A stretch of 18,862 bases of DNA, from positions 1 through 18,862 of the forward strand of contig CAZSBL010000061.1 of the NCBI GenBank assembly GCA_964605205.1, in the 5' to 3' direction. Of this stretch, positions 1-6,246 are shown one piece after another. The notes beneath the pieces are model-generated. The model was not told the DNA's origin, made no database searches, and saw nothing but the letters and a program-made list of their open reading frames with translations. A program made the translations under genes and the position numbers. The first letter of the stretch is position 1. The number at the start of each line of letters is the position of its first letter. This DNA comes from JAWVYT01 sp964605205. Its GTDB lineage: Bacteria > Gemmatimonadota > Gemmatimonadetes > Longimicrobiales > RSA9.

Positions 1-52
1 AACGGGCGAAAATCGGGCCGGTCGAGGACCGGCTTGGGCCACCACGTTGGCC

Positions 53-62
53 CTTCTATGAG
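53..62 (+). repeat. Left inverted repeat of IS110 remnant
   Basis: The 10-mer CTTCTATGAG matches 10 of 10 bases in inverted orientation at 1231-1240, on the other side of the transposase remnant. It probably marks one end or subterminal end of the element. A partial copy (CTTCTATG) also occurs at 201-208, which weakens the assignment slightly. Confidence 0.45.
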
Positions 63-383
63 GCCGCATCTGCCAAGGCCGGGGGCACACGGCACACGGG
101 CTTGTTACGGATGAGAGGTGTTCTTCTGATCCGTTCTGTTCCTTTCGACCGGTGGCTTCCTGTGTGAAGCGTCGGGCTCCCTTTTGGAGCCTCGGACGAC
201 CTTCTATGCGTGCCGGCTCTCCATGGTTGCGCGGTCCGGTCACCGAATGCTGCGTCCGCCGCGAAGCGTCTGTCGAAGCCAGGTTGAAGGAGCGGACCCC
301 ATCTTGACTGCGGGCCTGTGTTGAGAGGTCCCAAGGGCAATCCGTCGGGCCGCTCCTCCGGTCGTCTGTCCTTTCGATCCGTC
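63..383 (-). other. Non-coding 3' part of IS110 remnant
   Basis: No credible gene is seen in these 321 bases. A frame stays open through the region on the minus strand, but it has no recognisable protein features. A hairpin with a 6-bp stem (GGCTCC at 175-180, GGAGCC at 186-191) and a 5-nt loop is present. In some IS110-family elements a structured guide RNA is encoded in a non-coding end. Whether this stretch is the remains of one is inference only. Confidence 0.4.
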
Positions 384-1126
384 TTAGGCCTTGAGCGTGG
401 CCCCACTCTGATGGCCCGTCGGTGTGAGACCGGCCAGCCCACCGACCTCTCGGCGATTGCGGAACCATGTCCGCTGCTCCCAGGCTTGCTCCAGTCGAGC
501 TCGCAGGCGGGGCGGCAGGCTCGAGCCGTCCCACAGCCGAATCTCGAGGAGCCGCTCGGGTAGATCGTTCCGTACTTCCAGGCGCACTCCCTGCCTGCCA
601 CCAGCCCCTTGATCCGGTTGGTGACGCGCACCAGGTCCCGCTTCAACGCCGTCAGCTCCCGGTGCAGATGTCGCGCGTCTTCGGCCTCCACTGAAGGCAC
701 CCGCACCACGCTCCACACGCCGCTCTCTCCCGACTGGTGTCGGATCAGCAGCCGAAGTAGCTTTCTGCCGTCTAACCGGTCGGCCTTCACGCGACGCTTG
801 CGCCGGTTCACCTCGATGCTCGCCGAGTCCACCACACGGTTCTCGACACCCTCCGACTCGAGCCACCGGTGCAGCCAGAATCCCTCCCGACCGGCCTCGT
901 AGCAACTCACCACGTGAGTGCCAGGCGCCAGCCCGAAACGCCGTTTCGTTTCCTCGACCTCGCACAACACTGCTTCCCGGTCGCGCGGGCTCACCCGCCG
1001 CTGCCTCGGGCGCTTCCCCATGCCCGTCGCCATCGTCAACGTCCAACGCAGATCGTCCAACTCGAACGCCACGTGCAACACCGCCGGCCCCGCCGTATCT
1101 TTGCTCCCACGGGTCGTGCCTGTCAT
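384..1126 (-). pseudogene. IS110-family transposase, frameshifted and internally deleted
   Basis: The gene starts at an ATG (1126) preceded by a strong Shine-Dalgarno sequence, AAGGAGGAG. The first ~180 residues carry family signatures: VVSCYEAGREGFWLHR, a VVDSASIEVNRRKRR stretch, KADRLDGRKLL and the LHRELTALKRD helix leading to NRIKGL. At about 588-598 the frame shifts. The other frame continues with LPERLLEIRLWDGS, PPRLRARLEQAWEQ and then directly NRREVGGLAGLTPT, which normally lies some 70-80 residues further on. A second deletion seems to join the LTPT motif to the last residues, ATLKA, just before the TAA at 384-386. An intact relative would be nearer 370-400 residues. The N-terminal DEDD-domain half is preserved, but the C-terminal serine (Tnp_20) domain is mostly gone, so the product cannot be active. 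Family assignment rests on remembered motifs. Confidence 0.8.
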
Positions 1127-1230
1127 CGAAGCTCCTCCTTCTCACGCCAATGAGTGTGGAGCTTGGCAGGTGCGGCCCGTCTTCACTTCGCCGCAAGGGG
1201 CCTGCATAGCATCTTGACACAGAAGGCCTT

Positions 1231-1240
1231 CTCATAGAAG
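1231..1240 (-). repeat. Right inverted repeat of IS110 remnant
   Basis: This is the minus-strand copy of CTTCTATGAG, about 105 bases upstream of the transposase start. It overlaps a 12-bp perfect palindrome (AGAAGGCCTTCT, 1221-1232) and forms a small stem, CTTCT-CAT-AGAAG. It is paired with the copy at 53-62. Confidence 0.45.
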
Positions 1241-1559
1241 ACGCGGAGCACACGCCGTGTACCACGCCCTGGGGAGGCGGAAGGCTTGCGGGCAGGGCCG
1301 GGTTAGCGGCGAAAGTCGCTGGCTTCATTTCGACTACAACTACGATTACGGGTCCTTTCCGGGCGAAGGAAGTCCCCACAGCTGGTGTGGGTGAAACCGA
1401 ACCCGGCCTCTGGGATGCCAGCGCAGAGCTTGCACCTTTCCGCCGACGAGAAGTTCTCCGCGTGTGCTCCGAGCCTCGGCGGCTCCGCGGTTAACAATGC
1501 CTCCGGCGTGGAGCGCGCCGAAGAGTATCTGCGGATCCACTTCTCGACGGTTGAGTGAA
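1241..1559. other. Intergenic stretch between IS remnant and fliW
   Basis: I see no supported gene here. A 47-codon plus-strand frame (1415-1558) exists, but it has no good ribosome-binding site and no recognisable family. The csrA gene that commonly follows fliW is absent. Confidence 0.5.
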
Positions 1560-1613
1560 CGCGGGGCCGCGGCTTCCCGCGTGCGAGCCCCCGCCCTCAG
1601 GCGGCCGGGGGCT
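1560..1613 (-). terminator. Paired GC-rich hairpins at the end of fliW
   Basis: Two stem-loops lie at the 3' end of fliW. The first has AGCCCCC at 1586-1592 pairing with GGGGGCT at 1607-1613, and it encloses the fliW stop codon. The second has CGCGGG at 1560-1565 pairing with CCCGCG at 1576-1581. Neither is followed by a T-run, so this is a plausible but weak terminator for the flgL-fliW transcript. An RNA-stability role is equally possible. Confidence 0.45.
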
Positions 1614-2079
1614 CTTCCTCGAGGCGGAAGGTGCGGCGCACGCCCAAGCCGCGGTCGCGGAGGACAACCTGGCGGGCGAGTCCGCGGTCGAGGTTCAGCG
1701 CCACCGGCCCCTGGAGGTTGGCGGTGGCGGGCTTCCCGTCCTCGCCGGGTAGGGTGACGATGGCCAGGATCGCCACGTCGGTCCGGGCATCGGCCTCCAG
1801 CGCCCGGACATCGGTGTCCGGGAGTTCGACCACGTAGTCGTGGAAGTGGAGGAACGGGTCGATGACCAGGAACACGAGGGAGCTGTGCTCGGCCGACTGG
1901 AGCCAGTAGGTCCCGGTCCGCTGGGCCGGGGCGAGCACGAAGTTGCGCGCGTCGGGAAATCCCAGGAGGCCTTCGGCGAAGCGCACGAGCTGGTGGTCCG
2001 CGGCGCGGATCCGGCCCAGCAGGTCGCTCTCGATGGTCACGGTCGGCAGAGGATCGGTTTCGAGTGCGGGCATGCTCAT
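1597..2079 (-). CDS. fliW: Flagellar assembly factor FliW
   Basis: A 160-residue protein of the FliW family. In the best-studied system FliW binds unassembled flagellin and the RNA-binding regulator CsrA, so that flagellin translation rises when flagellin is exported. Family features are the segment FAEGLLGFPDARNFVL (about residues 34-49), then TYWLQS (57-62) and a hydrophobic strand with FLVIDPF (69-75). It also has the late, acidic YVVELPDTDV region. The ATG at 2079 overlaps the flgL stop (ATGA) with no clear Shine-Dalgarno sequence, so translation is probably coupled to flgL. A second ATG two codons in is possible. Transcription likely comes from the sigma28 promoter upstream of flgL. The usual partner csrA is not next to it in this window. 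Family assignment is firm; the CsrA link here is inference. Confidence 0.92.
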   Translation of the reverse strand: MSMPALETDPLPTVTIESDLLGRIRAADHQLVRFAEGLLGFPDARNFVLAPAQRTGTYWLQSAEHSSLVFLVIDPFLHFHDYVVELPDTDVRALEADARTDVAILAIVTLPGEDGKPATANLQGPVALNLDRGLARQVVLRDRGLGVRRTFRLEEEPPAA

Positions 2080-2957
2080 CGCAGGTAGTCGGTCAGGGTG
2101 GTGGACATGATCTTGGAAGCGGCCAGCAGCGCCGACTGGTAGGCCATCTGGCGCCCGACGAGCTGCGTGACGGCCTCTTCCATCTCGGCATCTTCCAGGT
2201 CCGAGCGCAGCGTCTGCAGGTTCAGGTCGAACGCTTCCACGTTCGAGCGGGCCACCGACAGGCGATTGGTCCGCGCCCCGACTTCCGCCAGCAGCTCCTG
2301 CACCTCACTGAAGGCGGTGTCGACCCCGGTGATGGCCGGCCCGATGGACGTCGCCTCACCCGACCGCAGCGCAGTGGACAGTTCGCTCAGCGCGTCGAAG
2401 ACGCCCGTATCCAGGAAAACTTCCTCACCGTCGTGATTCGTGGTGAACCAGCTCGAGGTCCCGATATCCACCCGGTGCGCCCCGGCCGGCTGCGCCCCGT
2501 CGGCCACGGCTCCGGCCGTCTCGAACGGGGCCGTGTCGGAAGTGGCGCCGCCGAAGAGGTAGCCGGCGCCGAAGCGGGTGTTGGCCTGCTGTACCGCCGC
2601 GTCCAGGAGCCCGTCCACCTCGCGGGCCGCCGACTCCAATGTTGATGCGTCGGCGGTGGGCGACAGGGCGGTATGGGCCAGCTCCTTGGCACGGCTCAAC
2701 AGGTTCGTGACCGTGTCGAGGACACTCTCTTCCGCCCGCAGCCGGGAATCCGCCCGGTCGATGTTGCGGGCGTACTGGTCCAGCGCCCGGCTGCGGCGCG
2801 CGGAGCGCAGAATGCCGTCGGCGGCCACCGGGTCGTCTGATGGGGCATGCACACGCTTGCCCGTCGCCACCCGGCGCTGCGCGTCCGCGAGTCCACTCAT
2901 GGTGGTGCGGATCGCCGCCAGCGTTTCCTGCTGGATGGCGTTGCTTGTGATCCTCAC
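2076..2957 (-). CDS. flgL: Flagellar hook-filament junction protein FlgL
   Basis: A 293-residue flagellin-like protein that forms the second junction ring between hook and filament and is exported by the flagellar secretion system. The N-terminal D0/D1 helix has the flagellin pattern, with RVATGKRVHAPSDDPVAADG at about 30-50. The C-terminal helix ends in QMAYQSALLAASKIMSTTLTDYLR-like residues typical of FlgL (shown only in part as QSALLAASKIM). The centre is short, near GYLFGG. I chose the GTG at 2957 because GGAG lies 7-10 bases upstream and the product then starts VRITSNAIQ, the usual FlgL N-terminus. A longer ATG start at 3005 would add 16 residues unlike the family. The gene is followed by fliW with an ATGA overlap and preceded by a sigma28 promoter. 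The usual partner flgK is not in the window. Confidence 0.93.
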   Translation of the reverse strand: MRITSNAIQQETLAAIRTTMSGLADAQRRVATGKRVHAPSDDPVAADGILRSARRSRALDQYARNIDRADSRLRAEESVLDTVTNLLSRAKELAHTALSPTADASTLESAAREVDGLLDAAVQQANTRFGAGYLFGGATSDTAPFETAGAVADGAQPAGAHRVDIGTSSWFTTNHDGEEVFLDTGVFDALSELSTALRSGEATSIGPAITGVDTAFSEVQELLAEVGARTNRLSVARSNVEAFDLNLQTLRSDLEDAEMEEAVTQLVGRQMAYQSALLAASKIMSTTLTDYLR

Positions 2958-3037
2958 GGCTCTCCATGGCTGGGTGAATCTTCGCTCGACCCCTTGACGC
3001 AGCACGCTAAAGGCCGATGCTTATCACGCACTGATTA

Positions 3038-3064
3038 CTATCGGCACGACGCCGAAAGACTTTA
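3038..3064 (-). promoter_or_regulatory. Sigma28 (FliA-type) promoter for flgL-fliW
   Basis: The minus strand reads TAAAGTCT (3064-3057), an 11-base spacer (3056-3046) and GCCGATAG (3045-3038). The enterobacterial FliA consensus is TAAAGTTT-N11-GCCGATAA, so this matches 14 of 16 bases with exact spacing. Transcription would start near 3030, about 70 bases before the flgL GTG. This fits late-class expression of flgL-fliW. The promoter lies back to back with the regulator gene starting at 3084. Confidence 0.85.
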
Positions 3065-3083
3065 GCGACGACTTTCGAGGGGC

Positions 3084-4430
3084 ATGGCCACAGTCCTCTG
3101 CGTAGACGACGATGCGACGGTCCTGAAGACGTTCCGGGCCACCCTCGAACGGGCGGATCATCGTGTGATCGCCGTCACCAACGCACCCGCCGCCCTCAAG
3201 GTGGTGGACCGGGGCGGCGTCGATCTGGTGGTCTCCGACTACCGGATGCCTGATATGACCGGGCTGGAGTTCGTGACCAAGCTCCGGGCCGATGGCTACG
3301 ATCTCCCCGTCATCATGGTCACCGGTCACGGCAGCATCGAGCACGCCGTCTCCGCCATGAAGGCCGGCGCCACCGATTACCTGGCCAAGCCCGTCCGACC
3401 TCGGCAGCTCGAGATCTCTGTGGACCAGGCACTGGAGTTCGACCGGCTGCGCCGCGAGAACGAGTCCCTGAAGGCCGAAGTCCGACAGCTCCGCGGGGAA
3501 CGCTCCATCGTGGGCGACAGCGCGGAACTCAAGCGCGTCATCGATGTGGTCCGTACCGTGGCCAACACCCGCTCCACCGTGCTGGTCCAGGGCGAGTCCG
3601 GAACGGGGAAGGAGCTGGTGGCACGCGCGCTTCACCAGTGGAGCGACCGGGCCGACAGCTCCTTCATCTCGGTCAACTGCGCCGCGCTCCCCGAGACCCT
3701 CATCGAGAGCTCCCTCTTCGGGCACGAGAAGGGCGCCTTCACCGGCGCCACCCGCATGGTGAAGGGCGCCTTCGAGCGCGCCGACGGCGGGACCCTGCTC
3801 CTCGACGAGGTCAGCGAGATGCGGGCCGACCTCCAGGCCAAGCTGCTCCGCGTCATCCAGGAGCAGGAGTTCGAGCGCGTGGGCGGGGGCACCCCTATCC
3901 ACGTGGATGTCCGCATCGTGGCCACCACCAACCTCGACCTCCAGAAGGCGGTCCGCGACGGGCGGTTCCGCGAGGACCTCTACTTCCGCCTGGCCGTGGT
4001 CCCCATCACCGTGCCCCCGCTCCGGAACCGAAAGGAAGACATCCCGGCCCTCGTCCAGCGCTTCCTCCAGCGCATGGCCGCCGAGGTCGGCAAGGACATC
4101 AAGGGCCTCTCCTCGGACGCCATGGATCGGCTCATGGACTACGACTGGCCGGGCAACGTCCGCGAGCTCTCCCACGCCGTCGAGCGGGCCGTCATCCTCG
4201 GCTCCGGCAAGGTCCTGGACGCCTCCGACTTCCACTTCGCCGGCCACGCCACCCTGAGTCCGGAGCGGGCCCCCGCCCACGGCGAGGTGGTCCTGGACAC
4301 TCTGGATGTGAAGGAGGCCGAGGAAGCGCTCATCGCCCGCGCCCTCGAGAAGACCGAGAACAACCGCACCAAGGCGGCCGAGCTCCTCGGCATGAGCGTG
4401 CGCACCCTGCGCAACAAGCTCAACAAGTAG
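3084..4430 (+). CDS. Sigma54-dependent response regulator, FlbD/FlrC-like flagellar activator
   Basis: A 448-residue NtrC-type transcription activator. The receiver domain (1-115) has acidic residues D8-D10, phosphoacceptor D52 in VVSDYRM, T80 and K102. The AAA+ domain (142-375) has Walker A GESGTGKE (170-177) and the sigma54-contact loop GAFTGA (217-222). It also has Walker B TLLLDE (237-242) and the arginine-rich GRFREDLYFRL segment (293-303). A Fis-type helix-turn-helix ends the protein (NNRTKAAELLGMSVRTLRNK, about 427-446); the SVRTLRNKLN ending is common in FlbD/FlrC. All catalytic and phosphorylation residues are present. The start follows a GAGGGG Shine-Dalgarno sequence. It is divergent from flgL-fliW and lies before the flgB operon, whose promoter region has a sigma54-type site, so it is probably that operon's activator. 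No cognate kinase is adjacent. FleR/FlrC/FlbD cannot be told apart here. Confidence 0.9.
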   Translation: MATVLCVDDDATVLKTFRATLERADHRVIAVTNAPAALKVVDRGGVDLVVSDYRMPDMTGLEFVTKLRADGYDLPVIMVTGHGSIEHAVSAMKAGATDYLAKPVRPRQLEISVDQALEFDRLRRENESLKAEVRQLRGERSIVGDSAELKRVIDVVRTVANTRSTVLVQGESGTGKELVARALHQWSDRADSSFISVNCAALPETLIESSLFGHEKGAFTGATRMVKGAFERADGGTLLLDEVSEMRADLQAKLLRVIQEQEFERVGGGTPIHVDVRIVATTNLDLQKAVRDGRFREDLYFRLAVVPITVPPLRNRKEDIPALVQRFLQRMAAEVGKDIKGLSSDAMDRLMDYDWPGNVRELSHAVERAVILGSGKVLDASDFHFAGHATLSPERAPAHGEVVLDTLDVKEAEEALIARALEKTENNRTKAAELLGMSVRTLRNKLNK

Positions 4431-4667
4431 GCTGTTCGCATGGGCGGGGCGAACGCCGTCTCGAGTACCCGGGAGCCGGCTCGGCCTCGTTCTACCCGAT
4501 CCAGATGTCGAAGGCCGAACAAGTAACACCACCCGGCAATGACATCCTGTGGGGCGGAACTTCCTGCCGGCCGCACCCCCCTCCCGGGCCGTTCCTGCGT
4601 ACCTTTCCAGGCCCGTACATCACGAAAAGCCAGTAGAACGATGTAGCCCGTAGGACGTTGCCGGCCA
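4431..4667 (+). other. Intergenic region after the regulator gene
   Basis: No gene is supported. A hairpin with stem GTTCGC (4434-4439) and GCGAAC (4449-4454) follows the regulator stop codon. It lacks a T-run, so it is at best a weak terminator. The rest, up to the tandem repeats, shows nothing recognisable, although it could hold further activator sites. Confidence 0.4.
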
Positions 4668-4714
4668 AATATTTACACCGTTTGGCGCACGAATCTTTAC
4701 ACCTTTTTTCGCAC
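4668..4714 (+). repeat. Two imperfect 23-bp tandem direct repeats, candidate activator sites
   Basis: Copies lie at 4668-4690 and 4692-4714, with a 24-base period and 19 of 23 matching positions. Both contain TTTACACC and end in CGCAC. They sit immediately upstream of the GG-N10-GC promoter of flgB. The stretch is AT-rich compared with its surroundings. Placement and repetition suggest binding sites for the sigma54 activator encoded at 3084. This is inference from position, not a recognised consensus. Confidence 0.6.
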
Positions 4715-4715
4715 C

Positions 4716-4730
4716 TGGAACAGCGGTTGC
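4716..4730 (+). promoter_or_regulatory. Candidate sigma54 (-24/-12) promoter of the flgB operon
   Basis: TGGAAC-N5-TTGC keeps the invariant GG (4717-4718) and GC (4729-4730) exactly 10 bases apart and matches consensus TGGCAC-N5-TTGC except for one base. Transcription would start near 4742, leaving about a 38-base leader before the ATG at 4780. This argues against the upstream ATG at 4735 as the flgB start. The activator gene and tandem repeats nearby support the call. Confidence 0.7.
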
Positions 4731-4779
4731 CAGGATGACGGCGCAGTCACACGTCACACGAATCGCGGGAACGGCGCAG

Positions 4780-5049
4780 ATGCTGAACAGAATCCTGGGG
4801 GAGGGCACCCGGTCGGCGGTGCTGAAGAGCGGGCTGGACGCCAGCAGCCAGCGGGTGCGCGAGGTGGCGAGTCGGGTGGCGAACGCGTCGAACGCGGACT
4901 TCGCCACGGAGCTCGAGGCCGCCCGGCAGGCGGTGGACGTGGAGCGGGAGATGGTCACCCTGGCCGATGAGCAGCTCCGGTACGAGGCGGTCACGCGTCT
5001 GCTGCAGAAGACCTACGCCCAGATCCGGTCCAGCGTGAGGGAGCGTTGA
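4780..5049 (+). CDS. flgB: Flagellar basal-body rod protein FlgB, compact form
   Basis: An 89-residue proximal rod subunit, exported through the flagellar secretion system and assembled above the MS ring with FlgC and FliE. The N-terminal helix (MLNRILGEGTRSAVLKSGLD) has the FlgB pattern. The C-terminal helix (about 50-85) has the family pattern VDVEREMVTLADEQLRYEAV followed by a final amphipathic stretch. FlgB proteins are usually about 110-135 residues. Here the loop after ASRVANASNADF is shortened and the typical TPGY-like motif is missing. I chose the ATG at 4780 because the -24/-12 promoter lies at 4716-4730; an in-frame ATG at 4735 would precede the predicted transcription start. The stop codon shares a base with the flgC ATG. 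Confidence 0.85.
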   Translation: MLNRILGEGTRSAVLKSGLDASSQRVREVASRVANASNADFATELEAARQAVDVEREMVTLADEQLRYEAVTRLLQKTYAQIRSSVRER

Positions 5050-5540
5050 TGCCGGGGATCGAGGGGGCTGGGTCGCGTCTGTTCCGGGGTCTATCCATCG
5101 CGGCGAGCGGGCTTTCGGCGCAGCGGCGGCGGATCGAGACGGCGGCGGCGAACATCGCCAACGCGGAGACCACGCGAACGGCGGACGGTACGGCGTACCA
5201 GCGGCGGGTGGTGGGGCTGGCGCCGGGCACCGAGATCGAGCCGGGCCGGATCGAGGCGGGCTCGCTCCCGGTGGCGATCCAGGCCGGGGAAATCCCGGGC
5301 CGTACCGAGGCGGACCCGGCGGGCGTGGTTGTCACAGGCGTGGAGGAAGACGCCACGGAGGGCCCGATAGTCTACGACCCCGGTCACCCAGATGCGAACG
5401 CGGACGGATACGTCCAGTACCCGAACGTGCGTGTCACGGATGAGCTGGTCTCCATGATGGAAGCGCGACGGCTGTACGAAGCGAACGCCACGGTCTTCGA
5501 CGCGGTGAAGTCCATGCTGCGGCGGGCCACCGAGATCTGA
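5049..5540 (+). CDS. flgC: Flagellar basal-body rod protein FlgC
   Basis: A 163-residue proximal rod protein. The N-terminal rod domain has LSIAASGLSAQRRRIETAA followed by NIANAETTRTADGTAYQRR, the characteristic FlgC version of the rod motif. The C-terminal helix has the family pattern PNVRVTDELVSMMEARRLYE and ends in a DAVKSML-type helix. The ATG at 5049 overlaps the flgB stop by one base (TGATG) and has GAGGGAG upstream. A TTG at 5046 is a less likely start. Length is slightly above the usual 135-150 because of the acidic middle segment. Confidence 0.93.
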   Translation: MPGIEGAGSRLFRGLSIAASGLSAQRRRIETAAANIANAETTRTADGTAYQRRVVGLAPGTEIEPGRIEAGSLPVAIQAGEIPGRTEADPAGVVVTGVEEDATEGPIVYDPGHPDANADGYVQYPNVRVTDELVSMMEARRLYEANATVFDAVKSMLRRATEI

Positions 5541-5554
5541 CGGAGGGGAAGACG

Positions 5555-5938
5555 ATGGAAGGGATTGGGAGCGCGGCGGGGCTCCGCGGGCCGCAGGCGC
5601 CAGACCGGCGGATCCAGCCAGAGCGGCTGGATCGTGCCGCTGGGGCCGACCGGCCGGATCGGGCGGGCGAGGCGGAACGTTCGGGCCACTCGAACGGGCC
5701 CGAGGGAACGCAGGTCGCCCGGCAGGAGCCGGCGATCACGGCGCCGACCGTGGACGCCATGGCGGACGCCTCTGTGGCCATCCCCGAGGGCGTGGATCCG
5801 GAGCTGTGGAGCCTGCTGACCACGGAAGAGCGGGCGCACTTCGCCCGGTTCGCGGCCATGGGCGGGGTCACGTACGGCCCGGAATCGAGCGCGAAGAAGC
5901 CGTTCGTCCGCGGCCAGCGACTGGACCTGCGGATCTGA
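5555..5938 (+). CDS. Uncharacterised protein of the flagellar operon
   Basis: I do not recognise this 127-residue protein. It has a clear Shine-Dalgarno sequence (GGAGGGGAA) and lies 14 bases after flgC; fliE starts one base after its stop codon. It is therefore an integral member of the operon. Residues 1-72 are rich in Gly, Pro, Arg, Asp and Glu and look disordered. Residues 73-127 look folded: a helix-like LWSLLTTEERAHFARFAAMG, then VTYGP, and a terminal GQRLDLRI. There is no signal peptide, membrane segment or cysteine. The position between two rod genes suggests a role in early rod or MS-ring assembly or as an export chaperone. This is only a guess from context. The third-position GC bias looks like that of its neighbours, so recent transfer is not indicated. 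Confidence 0.8.
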   Translation: MEGIGSAAGLRGPQAPDRRIQPERLDRAAGADRPDRAGEAERSGHSNGPEGTQVARQEPAITAPTVDAMADASVAIPEGVDPELWSLLTTEERAHFARFAAMGGVTYGPESSAKKPFVRGQRLDLRI

Positions 5939-5939
5939 C

Positions 5940-6242
5940 ATGGAGATCCAGAGGGTCGGCGGGGTCACCCCGCAGCGGCTGGATCAGGGGACGCAGTCGG
6001 TGGAGGGGATCGCCGGCTCGGACCGCTCGTTCGCGGATGTGCTGGAGGACGCCCTCGGAGAGGTCTCCGAGCTACAGGACGAGGCCCGGGACGCCGTGGG
6101 CGCGTTCCTGCGCGGAGAGCCGGTGGAGCTGCACCAGGTGATGGCGGCCACCGAGGAGGCGGGGATCGCTCTCGAGCTCCTGATCGAGATCCGGAACAAG
6201 CTCACCGAGGCGTATCGTTCGGTGATCAACATGCAGGGATAG
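5940..6242 (+). CDS. fliE: Flagellar hook-basal body complex protein FliE
   Basis: A 100-residue adaptor between the MS ring and the rod, exported early. The C-terminal two-thirds is the FliE domain: SFADVLEDALGEVSELQDEA (about 30-49), then GEPVELHQVMAATEEAGIAL (59-78) and LLIEIRNKLTEAYRSVINMQ at the end. Length is typical. It starts one base after the preceding stop codon and is followed after 4 bases by fliF, as in many species. Confidence 0.95.
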   Translation: MEIQRVGGVTPQRLDQGTQSVEGIAGSDRSFADVLEDALGEVSELQDEARDAVGAFLRGEPVELHQVMAATEEAGIALELLIEIRNKLTEAYRSVINMQG

Positions 6243-6246
6243 AGGC

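Larger units (their letters stand above)
53..1240 (-). mobile_element. Degenerate IS110-family insertion sequence
   Basis: This is a remnant of an IS110-family element. It contains a broken DEDD-type transposase gene (384-1126, minus strand). It appears to be bounded by a 10-bp inverted repeat, CTTCTATGAG, on the plus strand at 53-62 and on the minus strand at 1231-1240. A long non-coding part (63-383) follows the transposase. Subterminal inverted repeats plus a long 3' non-coding end resemble the IS1111 subgroup, but I cannot assign a subgroup by eye. The boundaries are inferred from the repeat only. No target duplication is seen, and IS110 elements usually make none. The element lies at the outer edge of the flagellar cluster. 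Confidence 0.65.

Noticed and set aside
1415..1558. 47-codon plus-strand frame before the fliW hairpins, ending EEYLRIHFSTVE
   Set aside because: It has no convincing Shine-Dalgarno sequence or promoter, and the sequence resembles no flagellar family I can name. It could be a degraded gene end but cannot be supported.
2682..2700. TTGGCACGG resembling a sigma54 -24 element
   Set aside because: No GC at the right distance (-12), and it lies inside flgL on the opposite strand.
2958..3005. Upstream ATG adding 16 residues to FlgL
   Set aside because: The product would not begin with the usual RITSN-type FlgL N-terminus. The GTG at 2957 has a properly spaced GGAG.
3007..3019. Plus-strand TAAAGG followed by CCGATGC, resembling sigma28 boxes
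   Set aside because: The two boxes are adjacent with no 11-base spacer, so this is not a promoter.
3024..4532. Long open frame of 502 codons on the minus strand opposite the response regulator
   Set aside because: It lies opposite an unmistakable NtrC-type gene and is repetitive in composition, so it is a GC-driven shadow.
4735..4779. Upstream ATG adding 15 residues to FlgB
   Set aside because: It precedes the predicted sigma54 transcription start near 4742, and the extra residues do not look like FlgB.
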